6,518 nucleotides of DNA, from assembly GCA_028706895.1 (NCBI GenBank), contig JAQTVG010000059.1, positions 1 through 6,518 on the forward strand, in the 5' to 3' direction. This DNA is from Candidatus Omnitrophota bacterium. GTDB lineage: Bacteria; Omnitrophota; Gorgyraeia; Gygaellales; Profunditerraquicolaceae. The notes under the pieces were generated by a model. It worked only from the letters and a program-made list of their open reading frames with translations, was not told where the DNA came from and searched no databases. Position 1 is the stretch's first letter. Each line of letters begins with the position of its first letter. Both the position numbers and the translations under genes were made by a program. Positions 1 to 6,444 of the stretch are shown here, in pieces.

Positions 1-130
1 AGGCCTCTCCGGAACGCTCCTTGCCTGCGGCCTTCTCCCACTCCCACCAATCAGCGCTGCTATTGCCCCCTTCAACCTGATAAGCGCTTGTTGCTGCCCC
101 CCAGAAAAAATTATGCGGAAATTTTATCAT
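1..130 (-). CDS. Glycoside hydrolase family 1 (beta-glucosidase-like), N-terminal fragment
   Basis: Reading leftwards from an ATG at 130 gives 43 codons with no stop before the window edge, so this is the start of a gene continuing outside. Residues 8-22 read FFWGAATSAYQVEGG, which fits the N-terminal signature of glycoside hydrolase family 1 at every position, and residues 26-32 (ADWWEWE) match the usual continuation. Q18 is the glutamine that in this family contacts the sugar in the -1 subsite. GH1 enzymes hydrolyse beta-glucosides, beta-galactosides or 6-phospho-glycosides by a retaining mechanism. The two catalytic glutamates lie further on and cannot be seen, so substrate and activity are open. 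There is no signal peptide, which implies a cytoplasmic enzyme. The gene is divergent from the flippase across 72 bp. No Shine-Dalgarno sequence precedes the ATG; a TATAAT box lies 6 bases upstream. Family assignment is firm, specificity unknown. Confidence 0.88.
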   Translation of the reverse strand, partial: MIKFPHNFFWGAATSAYQVEGGNSSADWWEWEKAAGKERSGEA

Positions 131-136
131 AATGTT

Positions 137-164
137 ATTATATCACGTCCCTACCAAACTACAA
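137..164 (-). promoter_or_regulatory. Probable extended -10 promoter for the GH1 gene
   Basis: On the minus strand a perfect TATAAT lies at 142-137, preceded by TGA at 145-143, which makes the extended -10 form TGN-TATAAT. The -35 region is weak (TTGTAG at 164-159, 16-nt spacer), as is usual where an extended -10 compensates. Placing +1 seven bases beyond the box gives position 130, the A of the GH1 start codon, so the predicted transcript is leaderless. This is a reading by eye; the start site is inferred. Confidence 0.6.
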
Positions 165-167
165 TAC

Positions 168-196
168 TTGACTTAAGGCAAAAGTGAGTGTAAATT
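168..196 (+). promoter_or_regulatory. Possible sigma70-type promoter for the flippase
   Basis: TTGACT at 168-173 matches the -35 consensus at five of six positions. After exactly 17 bases comes TAAATT at 191-196, a four-of-six match to the -10 box. The expected start of transcription is 203, the A of the flippase ATG, so this promoter too predicts a leaderless message. Its -35 lies only a few bases from the -35 region of the divergent GH1 promoter, so the two may interfere or share a regulator. The -10 is mediocre, hence moderate confidence. Confidence 0.45.
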
Positions 197-202
197 AAAC
201 CT

Positions 203-1489
203 ATGTATTCTCTGATAAAACTGATTAAAAAGACCTACAAGATGGTAGAGCCGGAAGCGCGCAAGGTAGTAATCAAGAATTTCGCTTCTCTTTCGGTGTT
301 GCAGGCCATAACATACCTGTTGCCAGTTATTATTCTGCCTTACATCTTCAGGGTAATCGGCCCGGCGAAATTCGGTTTAATTGCTTTTGCGCAGGCATTC
401 GTGCAATATTTTATGATAGTGACGGATTACGGATTCAGCATCTCGGCCACCAAAGAAATTTCTCTCTGCCGTGAAGAACACCATAAAGTCCGTGCGATAT
501 TCTCCTCGGTAATGGCGGTAAAAATCACCCTCGCATTCCTGAGCATGATTGTGCTGGCTATTATTGTGTATTTCGTCCCTAAATTCAGGAACGACTGGCT
601 GGTCTATGTGCTTAGCTTTGGGGCAGTAATAGGCAACACCCTCTTCCCCGTATGGTTTTTCCAGGGCACAGAAAAAATGAAGCATATTGCGGACCTTAAT
701 ATCATTGGAGGAATCATATTTGTGGTCTCTATTTTTTTCTTTGTCCGGGGGCCCGAAGACTACCTAATGATCCCGCTTATAAATTCTTCCGTATTCCTGA
801 TAACCGGCATCCTCGGGCAATATATTGTTTTTAGGAGGTTTGGCATAACGTTTAAATTCCCTGAATATAAAAATGTGCGGCAGCAGCTCAAGGCCGGATG
901 GGATATTTTTATTTCTAATGTAGCGATAAACGCCTATACAACCACGCGCGTTTTCTCTGTAGGCCTGCTCACCAATAATACCATCACAGGGTTCTATTCA
1001 ATCGCCGAAAAGATAGCTAACTTTTGCCAGACATTCCCCCTGGCTTCTTTCTCGCAGGCGCTTTTTCCGCGCTTAAGCAAGATTTTCCACAAAAATAAGA
1101 AAAAGGCGCTTAAGATTATGCAACACGTCCAGAATATCACCATAAACATATCCCTGATTTTCCTGCCTATAATCTTTATTTTTGCTAATTTGATTGTCCG
1201 GATGATATGCGGCGGGTATTATGCTGAAACGATATTATCCTTAAGGCTTTTGATTGTTTCCGTATTCTTCGTGATCTCTAATGCCTTCCGCGTCCAGTTT
1301 CTGCTGGTCTGCGGTAAAACGCATATCTATTCCAGGATCCACGTAGTCATGGCCATGCTGGGGCTGCCTTTAATATTCCTGCTGACACATTCTTTTTCTT
1401 ATATGGGAACGGCGATATCTACAGTTATTATTGAAGGAGGAATTTTTATTATTACCTATTTTACGATAAAGAGGATTAAATTTTCCTGA
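203..1489 (+). CDS. Wzx/RfbX-like polysaccharide flippase (MOP superfamily)
   Basis: A 428-residue, highly hydrophobic protein of the Polysacc_synt (Wzx/RfbX) type. Proteins of this family move undecaprenyl-linked oligosaccharide units across the inner membrane. About 12 membrane segments can be drawn between residues 27 and 421. Typical features are the N-terminal KNFASLSVLQ followed by PYIFRVIGPAKFGLIAFAQAF (split at residues 46-66), the TDYGFSISATKEIS stretch at 74-87, and SFSQALFPRLSK at 282-293. The length is usual for the family. An in-frame TAA at 191-193 rules out an earlier start. ATG 203 is the first candidate; Met14 (at 242) is an alternative and neither has a Shine-Dalgarno sequence. 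The flippase has no adjacent same-strand partner and converges on maf-M48. The sugar substrate (O-antigen, exopolysaccharide or other) cannot be read from the sequence. Confidence 0.88.
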   Translation: MYSLIKLIKKTYKMVEPEARKVVIKNFASLSVLQAITYLLPVIILPYIFRVIGPAKFGLIAFAQAFVQYFMIVTDYGFSISATKEISLCREEHHKVRAIFSSVMAVKITLAFLSMIVLAIIVYFVPKFRNDWLVYVLSFGAVIGNTLFPVWFFQGTEKMKHIADLNIIGGIIFVVSIFFFVRGPEDYLMIPLINSSVFLITGILGQYIVFRRFGITFKFPEYKNVRQQLKAGWDIFISNVAINAYTTTRVFSVGLLTNNTITGFYSIAEKIANFCQTFPLASFSQALFPRLSKIFHKNKKKALKIMQHVQNITINISLIFLPIIFIFANLIVRMICGGYYAETILSLRLLIVSVFFVISNAFRVQFLLVCGKTHIYSRIHVVMAMLGLPLIFLLTHSFSYMGTAISTVIIEGGIFIITYFTIKRIKFS

Positions 1490-1494
1490 AGATC

Positions 1495-2841
1495 TTACTG
1501 CGAAGGATTTTTGTGGGTCTCCTGCTCAATATTTATATAATCGTTAAAATTGATGTTCTCGCCTAATTCCTGCTTCACTATACGGACCCTGTCAGGCGCA
1601 TAAGGGTGGGTTTTAAAATAAGATTTTGGCTGAAGCGGCCTCCTGCGTTCTACTTCTTCTAATTTCTGCAAGAAACTAATCATAGAGCGGGGGTTGTATC
1701 CTGCGGCCTTGGCATAGCGGGTGCCCAACTGGTCTGCCAAAAGCTCATCTTCCCGGGCATAACCTGTCATTATTGAGGCAAAAGCAACATCTGCGGCACC
1801 GCCCCCCTGGGCTGTCTGCGGCACAGACATTGATAATAACTTTAATATAGAATATCCCATAATGGCCTGTAATTTTTTAATGCTGTGCCTTGCTACAATG
1901 TGCCCGACTTCGTGGCCTAAGACACACGCCAATTCGTCGTCATTAGCCACCCTGTCAACCAAACCTTTATTTACATATACAAAGCCGCCCGGCAAAGAAA
2001 AGGCGTTGACTTCTTCATCCTGCAATACATAAAAATGATAATCTATGTCTTTCCTGTCGCAGACGCCGGCAATCTTTTTTCCAATATCTTCTACCCTCTT
2101 CTGCACCAGGGGGTCTTCCGCAGGCTTAAGCTCTTGTTCTGCCTGCTTAACGATAGACTCTCCGATTTTTACTTCTCTATCAGTGCTGTAAAAAAATACT
2201 TCCTGCTGCCCTGTAGCTATATTATATTCGGTTGAGCAGCCAAACAATGAAAGGCAGAATAAAAGAATTGCGAATTTCAGGCCCAATTCCTTAAGCATGC
2301 GGTAAAGCTTGCGCAAAGGAAGCCCCACCACATTATAAAAACAGCCTTCAATGCGGCGGATAAAAAACGCCCCCCTGCCCTGGATATCAAAACTTCCGGC
2401 AAAGTCTAATGGCCTGACACAGGCAAAATAATTATCTATTTCTTTATCCGTTAATTTATCCATATAAACTTTGGTCTTTTCAAATCCAAGCTTAACCTTT
2501 TTATTATCTTTATCGATAACCGCGACACCCGTATAAAGCCATTGAGGCCTGGCGGATAGTTTTTTTAACATACGGCGGGCATCTTTTAAATTCCTGGGCT
2601 TACCGAATATCTTCTTATCCTGGACTACAACTGTATCAGCCCCGATTATAATCCCGTTCTTTACCCTTGCGGACACATCCTTGGCTTTTTCAAGGGCATT
2701 GGCCTTAACGAGTTTCGCATAAGATAACCCTGGCCTTGTCTTTTCTTTTATTTTGCTGGGCATTACTTTAAACTTTAGCCCCAATATATTAAGTAATTCC
2801 TTGCGTGCCTTAGAATCCGAAGCCAAGTATATTTTTCTCAT
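1495..2841 (-). CDS. Fusion: Maf nucleotide pyrophosphatase + M48 zinc metalloprotease lipoprotein
   Basis: One 448-codon ORF carries two complete proteins. Residues 1 to about 187 are a Maf-family nucleoside triphosphate pyrophosphatase, thought to cleanse nucleotide pools: LASDSKARKELL (6-17, with Arg13), IGADTVVV (66-73, Asp69), GKPRN (80-84), and the C-terminal block SFDIQGRG to NVVGLPL (150-176). ADT and DIQG point to the dTTP/UTP-type rather than the m7GTP-type branch. Residues 182-202 are a lipoprotein signal ending in LFGC. Residues 203-448 are an M48 peptidase: HEVGH at 310-314 gives two zinc ligands and the catalytic Glu311, and ELLAD at 366-370 supplies the probable third ligand Glu366. 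Maf proteins are cytoplasmic and this type of M48 is normally exported, so the fusion is topologically odd. Internal starts, a lost stop codon or a sequencing error are alternatives. ATG 2841 fits the normal Maf N-terminus; no Shine-Dalgarno sequence is seen because a palindromic repeat ends 6 bases upstream. Confidence 0.88.
   Translation of the reverse strand: MRKIYLASDSKARKELLNILGLKFKVMPSKIKEKTRPGLSYAKLVKANALEKAKDVSARVKNGIIIGADTVVVQDKKIFGKPRNLKDARRMLKKLSARPQWLYTGVAVIDKDNKKVKLGFEKTKVYMDKLTDKEIDNYFACVRPLDFAGSFDIQGRGAFFIRRIEGCFYNVVGLPLRKLYRMLKELGLKFAILLFCLSLFGCSTEYNIATGQQEVFFYSTDREVKIGESIVKQAEQELKPAEDPLVQKRVEDIGKKIAGVCDRKDIDYHFYVLQDEEVNAFSLPGGFVYVNKGLVDRVANDDELACVLGHEVGHIVARHSIKKLQAIMGYSILKLLSMSVPQTAQGGGAADVAFASIMTGYAREDELLADQLGTRYAKAAGYNPRSMISFLQKLEEVERRRPLQPKSYFKTHPYAPDRVRIVKQELGENINFNDYINIEQETHKNPSQ
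2236..2298 (-). other. Internal lipoprotein signal sequence at the Maf/M48 junction
   Basis: Residues 182-202 of the fused ORF form a complete lipoprotein signal: Met182, a short charged stretch (LKELGLK), a hydrophobic core (FAILLFCLSLF) and the lipobox Leu-Phe-Gly-Cys with Cys202. If translation also begins at ATG 2298, or at the in-frame TTG (residue 186) or CTG (188), an ordinary M48 lipoprotein would be made. The CTG is preceded by AAGGA at about 7 nt spacing, the best ribosome-binding-like sequence near any start in the window, but CTG is a rare start codon. Without internal initiation the segment would act as a membrane anchor with Maf inside and the protease outside. Confidence 0.7.
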
Positions 2842-2847
2842 CTTTTG

Positions 2848-2932
2848 TAGGGACGGTTCTCATTTGCGGTTAAAAGTGTCCCCTTCTTGTCTTAGTGGGG
2901 ACAGTTTTAACCGTGTTTCAGAACCGTCCCTA
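2848..2932. repeat. 85-bp double palindrome (REP/MITE-like intergenic element)
   Basis: Two nested inverted repeats fill the gap between the flavoprotein gene and maf-M48. The outer arms are perfect 13-mers, TAGGGACGGTTCT at 2848-2860 and its complement at 2920-2932. The inner arms are 17-mers with one mismatch, CGGTTAAAAGTGTCCCC at 2867-2883 and GGGGACAGTTTTAACCG at 2897-2913, around a 13-nt loop. Each half also begins and ends with GGGAC/GTCCC, so the whole is a palindrome of palindromes. This architecture resembles REP-type elements mobilised by RAYT (TnpA-REP) transposases; that link is inference, as no transposase is present. The element ends in CTA, whose complement TAG is the stop codon of the flavoprotein gene, and its other end is 6 bases from the Maf ATG. 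No T-run follows the stems, so it is not a classic intrinsic terminator, though the RNA hairpin could stabilise or attenuate the transcript. Confidence 0.85.
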
Positions 2933-4174
2933 ATTTAAGGCGGCGCTTTCTCCGGCCAGATACCCCGTAGAAAAAGCTGCCTGTAAATTAAAACCTCCCG
3001 TATCGGCGTCTATATCCATTATCTCTCCGGCAAAATACAGCCCTTTGATAAGGCGCGATTCCATTGTCCTGGGGTTTATGTCTTTCAAGGAGACTCCTCC
3101 CCGGGTCACCATTGCCTCTTCTATCGGTAATGCTTTGACGATATCTAAACGCATTCCTTTAAGCAAATTAACCAACCCCTCCCTTTCTTTCTGCGTAATG
3201 TGGCTGACTTTTTTATCCGGAGGGATTTTTACTATATCAATAAAGACATCAACCAGTCTTTTAGGCAATAAGCTCTTGAGCACATTCTTAATCGTTTTTT
3301 TGGGATTAAGCTTAAATTCCCGCAATAGCCGCTGGCGCAATTGCTCTTTAGTTAAAGCCGGTTTTAAATCTAGCTCAACATATACAAAGTTAGTATCTTT
3401 GAGCCAATCAACAATCTTTCCACTCAAGGATAACACCAGAGGCCCGGAAATACCGAATCCCGTAAATAATAACTCACCGATTTCAGATTCTATATGCTTT
3501 TTTGAGTCGCTGAATCTTAAGCGGATATTTTTTAATACTAACCCTTCTAAAAGTTTAGGGTAATGCTGCCTCGTCACAAGCGGCACTAACCCCGGCCTTA
3601 AGCTAACTATGCTATGGCCCAGTCTTTTTGCCATACCTAAGCCTTCTCCGGTTGAACCGGTAAATCCATAAGAGATTCCTCCCGTCGCCAAAATCAGCCT
3701 ATCCGCAGGGATAACCTTTCCGTCCCTAAGCAGTAAACCTTTTATTTCGCTATCCTGCATCAGGATGTCCTGCATCACTGCCTTATAAATAATTTTTACC
3801 TTATTCTTATGCAGTTCTTTTTCTAAAACCTGGACGATGCTGACAGACCTATCAGTCTCGGGGAAAACGCGCAGTTGCCTCTCGGTTTTTAATTTCAAGC
3901 CCCTCTCTTCAAAGAACCGCATCAAGTCTAAATTAAAGAACTTCTTGAAGGCGTCCCTTAAAAATTGGCCGTTACCGGAGAATCTTTTTATAAAGGAATC
4001 TAAATCGCAAGCGTTGGTAAGATTGCAGCGGCCCTTGCCGCTTAAAAGAAGTTTTTTGCCTAAGATAGGATTTTTTTCAATGAGGGTAACATCCTGCCGC
4101 AATTCAGAAGCCCTTATTGCAGCTATGGCTCCCGCAGCCCCGCCCCCCACCACGACTATTCTTTTTTCATTCAC
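2930..4174 (-). CDS. YhiN/HI0933-family FAD-dependent flavoprotein
   Basis: A 414-residue member of the HI0933/YhiN family, annotated elsewhere as NAD(P)/FAD-dependent or aminoacetone-oxidase-family flavoprotein. The physiological reaction is poorly known. Motifs in order: the Rossmann dinucleotide fold VVVGGGAAGAIAA at 7-19 with Glu33 closing it, SGKGRCNLTN at 45-54, ATGGISYGFTGSTGEG at 163-178, GELLFTGFGISGPLVLS at 233-249, and the C-terminal FAD-binding block from TRGGVSLKDINPRTMES (357-373) to the GEIMDIDADTGGFNLQ stretch (383-398). Length is normal and no residue of these motifs is missing. The start is GTG at 4174; the codon immediately before it is an in-frame TAA, so the protein cannot begin earlier. 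The gene follows pyrE by 7 nt and is probably co-transcribed with it; no good Shine-Dalgarno sequence is present. Its TAG stop is formed by the edge of the palindromic repeat. Confidence 0.9.
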   Translation of the reverse strand: MNEKRIVVVGGGAAGAIAAIRASELRQDVTLIEKNPILGKKLLLSGKGRCNLTNACDLDSFIKRFSGNGQFLRDAFKKFFNLDLMRFFEERGLKLKTERQLRVFPETDRSVSIVQVLEKELHKNKVKIIYKAVMQDILMQDSEIKGLLLRDGKVIPADRLILATGGISYGFTGSTGEGLGMAKRLGHSIVSLRPGLVPLVTRQHYPKLLEGLVLKNIRLRFSDSKKHIESEIGELLFTGFGISGPLVLSLSGKIVDWLKDTNFVYVELDLKPALTKEQLRQRLLREFKLNPKKTIKNVLKSLLPKRLVDVFIDIVKIPPDKKVSHITQKEREGLVNLLKGMRLDIVKALPIEEAMVTRGGVSLKDINPRTMESRLIKGLYFAGEIMDIDADTGGFNLQAAFSTGYLAGESAALN

Positions 4175-4181
4175 TTAAAAA

Positions 4182-4742
4182 TTAGACGCCCAGGTCTTCT
4201 ATCGTAAATATTGATTCAAGCTTTAAGCCGGACTTTGACAAATTTTCTTCAGCTCCTTCGCCCCTATCTACGATTACAACTGCCTCAAGGACATTTACGC
4301 CCATTTTATCTAACGCTTCTTTTGCTTCTATTAAGGATTTACCTGTGGTCGCCACATCATCAACTAAAATCACCGAATCCCCTTGCTTTAATGCCGGGCC
4401 TTCAATCTGGCGCTGCATACCGTGTTCCTTAGCAAGCTTCCTGACAATAAATGTTTTTAAGGGGATTTTTTTGATATGGCTTATCGCGGCTATCGCTCCC
4501 ACAATCGGATCAGCGCCCAAGGTAGGCCCTCCGATAGCGTCAACTTTTCTGCCATTTATAAGTTCTAAAATAATATTTGCCACCAGATACGCCCCTTCCG
4601 GGGTCAGGGTAATTATGCGGCCATCAAGATAATAGGTGCTGGTCTTGCCGGAAGATAAAGTAAATTTTCCCCTCTTCAAGGCTTCTTTATTAAGCAATTC
4701 AAGCAGTTTTACCTTTAGCTCTTTTAACTCTTCTTTCTCCAT
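4182..4742 (-). CDS. pyrE: Orotate phosphoribosyltransferase
   Basis: A 186-residue cytoplasmic enzyme that joins orotate to PRPP to give orotidine 5'-monophosphate, the fifth step of pyrimidine synthesis. The PRPP-binding loop VILVDDVATTGKS is at 124-136 with the acidic pair Asp128-Asp129. The flexible catalytic loop contains RKLAKEHG at 101-108 (Arg101, Lys102, Lys105, His107), and the N-terminal GKFTLSSGKTSTYYLDGR stretch at 25-42 is characteristic. The length falls in the normal range. It is the first gene of a unit with the flavoprotein gene 7 nt downstream; no other pyr gene is in the window. A near-consensus promoter ends 10 nt before the ATG, implying a leader of only about 4 nt, which leaves no space for a pyrimidine-sensing leader or attenuator. 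A GGGAG lies 16 nt upstream, too far to be a usual ribosome-binding site. Confidence 0.95.
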   Translation of the reverse strand: MEKEELKELKVKLLELLNKEALKRGKFTLSSGKTSTYYLDGRIITLTPEGAYLVANIILELINGRKVDAIGGPTLGADPIVGAIAAISHIKKIPLKTFIVRKLAKEHGMQRQIEGPALKQGDSVILVDDVATTGKSLIEAKEALDKMGVNVLEAVVIVDRGEGAEENLSKSGLKLESIFTIEDLGV

Positions 4743-4752
4743 AGCGATTTTT

Positions 4753-4781
4753 ATTTTACTCCCTTAAAAAGGGGCTGTCAA
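4753..4781 (-). promoter_or_regulatory. Near-consensus sigma70 promoter for pyrE
   Basis: On the minus strand a perfect TTGACA at 4781-4776 is followed by a 17-nt spacer and TAAAAT at 4758-4753 (five of six). Predicted +1 is about 4746, four bases before the pyrE ATG at 4742. The -35 hexamer lies in the loop of the probable terminator of the upstream gene, so the end of one unit and the start of the next share bases. This is the best promoter in the window. Confidence 0.7.
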
Positions 4782-4790
4782 GAGGCCCTT
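4766..4790 (-). terminator. Probable weak intrinsic terminator after the GT39 gene
   Basis: Just past the GT39 stop codon, AAGGGC (4790-4785) can pair with GCCCCTT (4775-4769) as a 6-bp stem with one bulged C and a 9-nt loop, and the T-run continues to 4766. The stem is short and begins inside the TAA stop codon. The same CCCTT can instead pair with AAGGG at 4765-4761, a competing hairpin that would remove the terminator. Strength is therefore uncertain. Confidence 0.45.
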
Positions 4791-6444
4791 ACTTTTTCTT
4801 GTTGGGCTCTATCCTAAGAATATACTCGTTTCCTATCTTATTCAATACGGTAAATTTGAATTCTTTATCCGCTACGCGCTCAATATCTTCTACATTGGCT
4901 TTCTTAAGGATACAATAAACAGGCTGGTTTTGCGCGCGCAGGTATTCCTTCACTTTTTCATCGTTGTAAAGAAAGGTAACGGGGTGAGGGCTAAAATAGT
5001 TTTTACCCGGCAGGTCAAGCACCACTATTTCCTTCTCTGTATAATACCTGACGCCCCGCGCAAACGGCTTTGAAGAAACAATGGGGCCGCTGACTGTATA
5101 ATTTTTCAAAAGGTATTCGCTTGATTCCTTGGAAGAAACGTAAGTTTCAACTTCTTTAAGTATAAAAAGCATAAGCAGCGAAAGCGAACACATTAAAACA
5201 ACCAGGACAAAGCTGGCCTTAAGAAACTTATGCCTGAAGATAAAGAAACAAAACAATGCAGTTAAAAACACTAATATGGCAAACAAAAGATAAGCGGGTG
5301 TTTTAGAAGGCAGGTATGTTGAGTTGCGGGGTATTTGAGTGAACAGCGCTATTGCCATCAAAAACAGGATTGCCCCCATAACCAGTGAAATAACAAAAAA
5401 TACCCGGCTCTTATTTTCAGGCAAGGAGCTGTTATATATAAAATCTCCTGTTATGATTGCCAACGCCGGAAAAAGAGGAAAAATATAACTGACTAATTTT
5501 GAATGCGCCGGCTGAAAAATCAGGAAAGTGACTCCCAGCCATAAGGCCAAAAAGATATAAAAATGGTTTACGCCTTTCTTGAGATATTTAAACAGGAATA
5601 TTAAAGAAACAAACGTATATAAGCTCCACGGAAATATGCATCCAATCATTGAGAATGGATAAAAGTACCATGTATCATTAGAGATATGCTCTGCCTCTAT
5701 AAGTCGCCTGATATGGTCATTGTAGAAGAATTCGTAAGTAAAGGTTGAGCCGTATTTTTTAATCATCAGGGCGTACCACGGGAAAGATACACCGATAAAA
5801 GCAAGGATACCCCACAAAGAATATTTACAGAACAAGAATCTGATATCTTTCTTGATTATTAAGAATGCTGCTATGGTTAAAAACGGTATTAAAAACCCTA
5901 AGGGCCCTTTAGCTAAAACAGCTAGCCCCGCGAAAACAAAAAAGAGCAGAATACCCGGCCCCTTCCTGCCCTGGCAGGTGTAACCCCAATAAAAAAACAA
6001 AAGAGAAATAAGAATGAGGACCGTGAATATCATATCGGTAAATACGGTCCTGGCTAAACCGATGTATAGCCCGCACGACATTAATACCAGGGCCGAAACA
6101 AATGCCTTCTTTTCATTTTTAAAGCCTAACAGGGCCAGGTAATATACCGCAATTACTCCTATCATCCCGAATAATGCCGTAGAAAATCTTGCCGCGAAGT
6201 TAGGATTAGGAAAAATTATTAAAGAGGCGCGCAAAAACCAATATAAGAAAATGGGCTTCTCAAACTGGGGGGCATCAAATAAATAAGGCGTCATCCAAGT
6301 ATTATATTTGGCCATCTCCTTTGCTGTCTGGGTGTAAAAAACTTCGTCGGGGTTAGTAAGGCTTACCATGCTATTGCCCAGCATAAAACAAACATAAGAT
6401 AAAACCAGTAAAATCAATACGTATTTAAGATTTTTATTAATCAT
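4789..6444 (-). CDS. GT39/ArnT-like membrane glycosyltransferase
   Basis: A 551-residue polytopic inner-membrane protein of the PMT/ArnT (GT39, GT-C fold) type. Such enzymes take a sugar from an undecaprenyl- or polyprenyl-phosphate donor and attach it to lipid A, protein or another acceptor on the outer face of the membrane. After the first membrane helix the first periplasmic loop carries the catalytic-type acidic pair Asp33-Glu34 (NPDEVFY) and FEKPIFLYW at 61-69. Other family marks are LAKGPLGFLIP at 177-187, the NDHIRRLIEAEH stretch at 242-253 and KLVSYIFPLFPALAI at 316-330. About a dozen helices span residues 6-430, followed by a soluble C-terminal domain of about 120 residues. The length equals that of ArnT. 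The gene overlaps the upstream deacetylase gene by ATGA, so the two are probably translationally coupled. Donor and acceptor cannot be read from the sequence, so the name arnT is not given. Confidence 0.9.
   Translation of the reverse strand: MINKNLKYVLILLVLSYVCFMLGNSMVSLTNPDEVFYTQTAKEMAKYNTWMTPYLFDAPQFEKPIFLYWFLRASLIIFPNPNFAARFSTALFGMIGVIAVYYLALLGFKNEKKAFVSALVLMSCGLYIGLARTVFTDMIFTVLILISLLFFYWGYTCQGRKGPGILLFFVFAGLAVLAKGPLGFLIPFLTIAAFLIIKKDIRFLFCKYSLWGILAFIGVSFPWYALMIKKYGSTFTYEFFYNDHIRRLIEAEHISNDTWYFYPFSMIGCIFPWSLYTFVSLIFLFKYLKKGVNHFYIFLALWLGVTFLIFQPAHSKLVSYIFPLFPALAIITGDFIYNSSLPENKSRVFFVISLVMGAILFLMAIALFTQIPRNSTYLPSKTPAYLLFAILVFLTALFCFFIFRHKFLKASFVLVVLMCSLSLLMLFILKEVETYVSSKESSEYLLKNYTVSGPIVSSKPFARGVRYYTEKEIVVLDLPGKNYFSPHPVTFLYNDEKVKEYLRAQNQPVYCILKKANVEDIERVADKEFKFTVLNKIGNEYILRIEPNKKK

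Noticed and set aside
146..153. CGTCCCTA, matching the end of the palindromic element, here and again at 574-581 and 3721-3728
   Set aside because: Only 8-9 bases match, no second arm is present, and two of the copies sit inside conserved coding sequence. They are more likely chance than remnants of the repeat.
377..685. 102-codon minus-strand ORF inside the flippase gene
   Set aside because: It lies wholly within a well-matched membrane-protein gene, has no recognisable motif and a composition expected of an antisense frame.
1434..1440. Perfect AAGGAGG Shine-Dalgarno-like sequence
   Set aside because: It encodes residues within the flippase C-terminus and no start codon with an open frame follows at a suitable distance.
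2841..2863. ATG at 2863 (minus strand) within the repeat as an earlier start for Maf
   Set aside because: It is 22 nt upstream and so out of frame, and ATG 2841 already gives the normal Maf N-terminus.
2848..2932. Palindrome as an intrinsic terminator or a CRISPR-type repeat
   Set aside because: No T-run follows either stem on either strand, and there is a single unit without spacers.
3045..3563. 172-codon plus-strand ORF opposite the flavoprotein gene
   Set aside because: Antisense shadow: the minus-strand frame carries all the family motifs, and the plus-strand product is Ser/Leu-rich with no domain. The same applies to the plus-strand ORFs at 2035-2235, 2753-2938, 3837-4178, 4211-4432 and 4345-4632.
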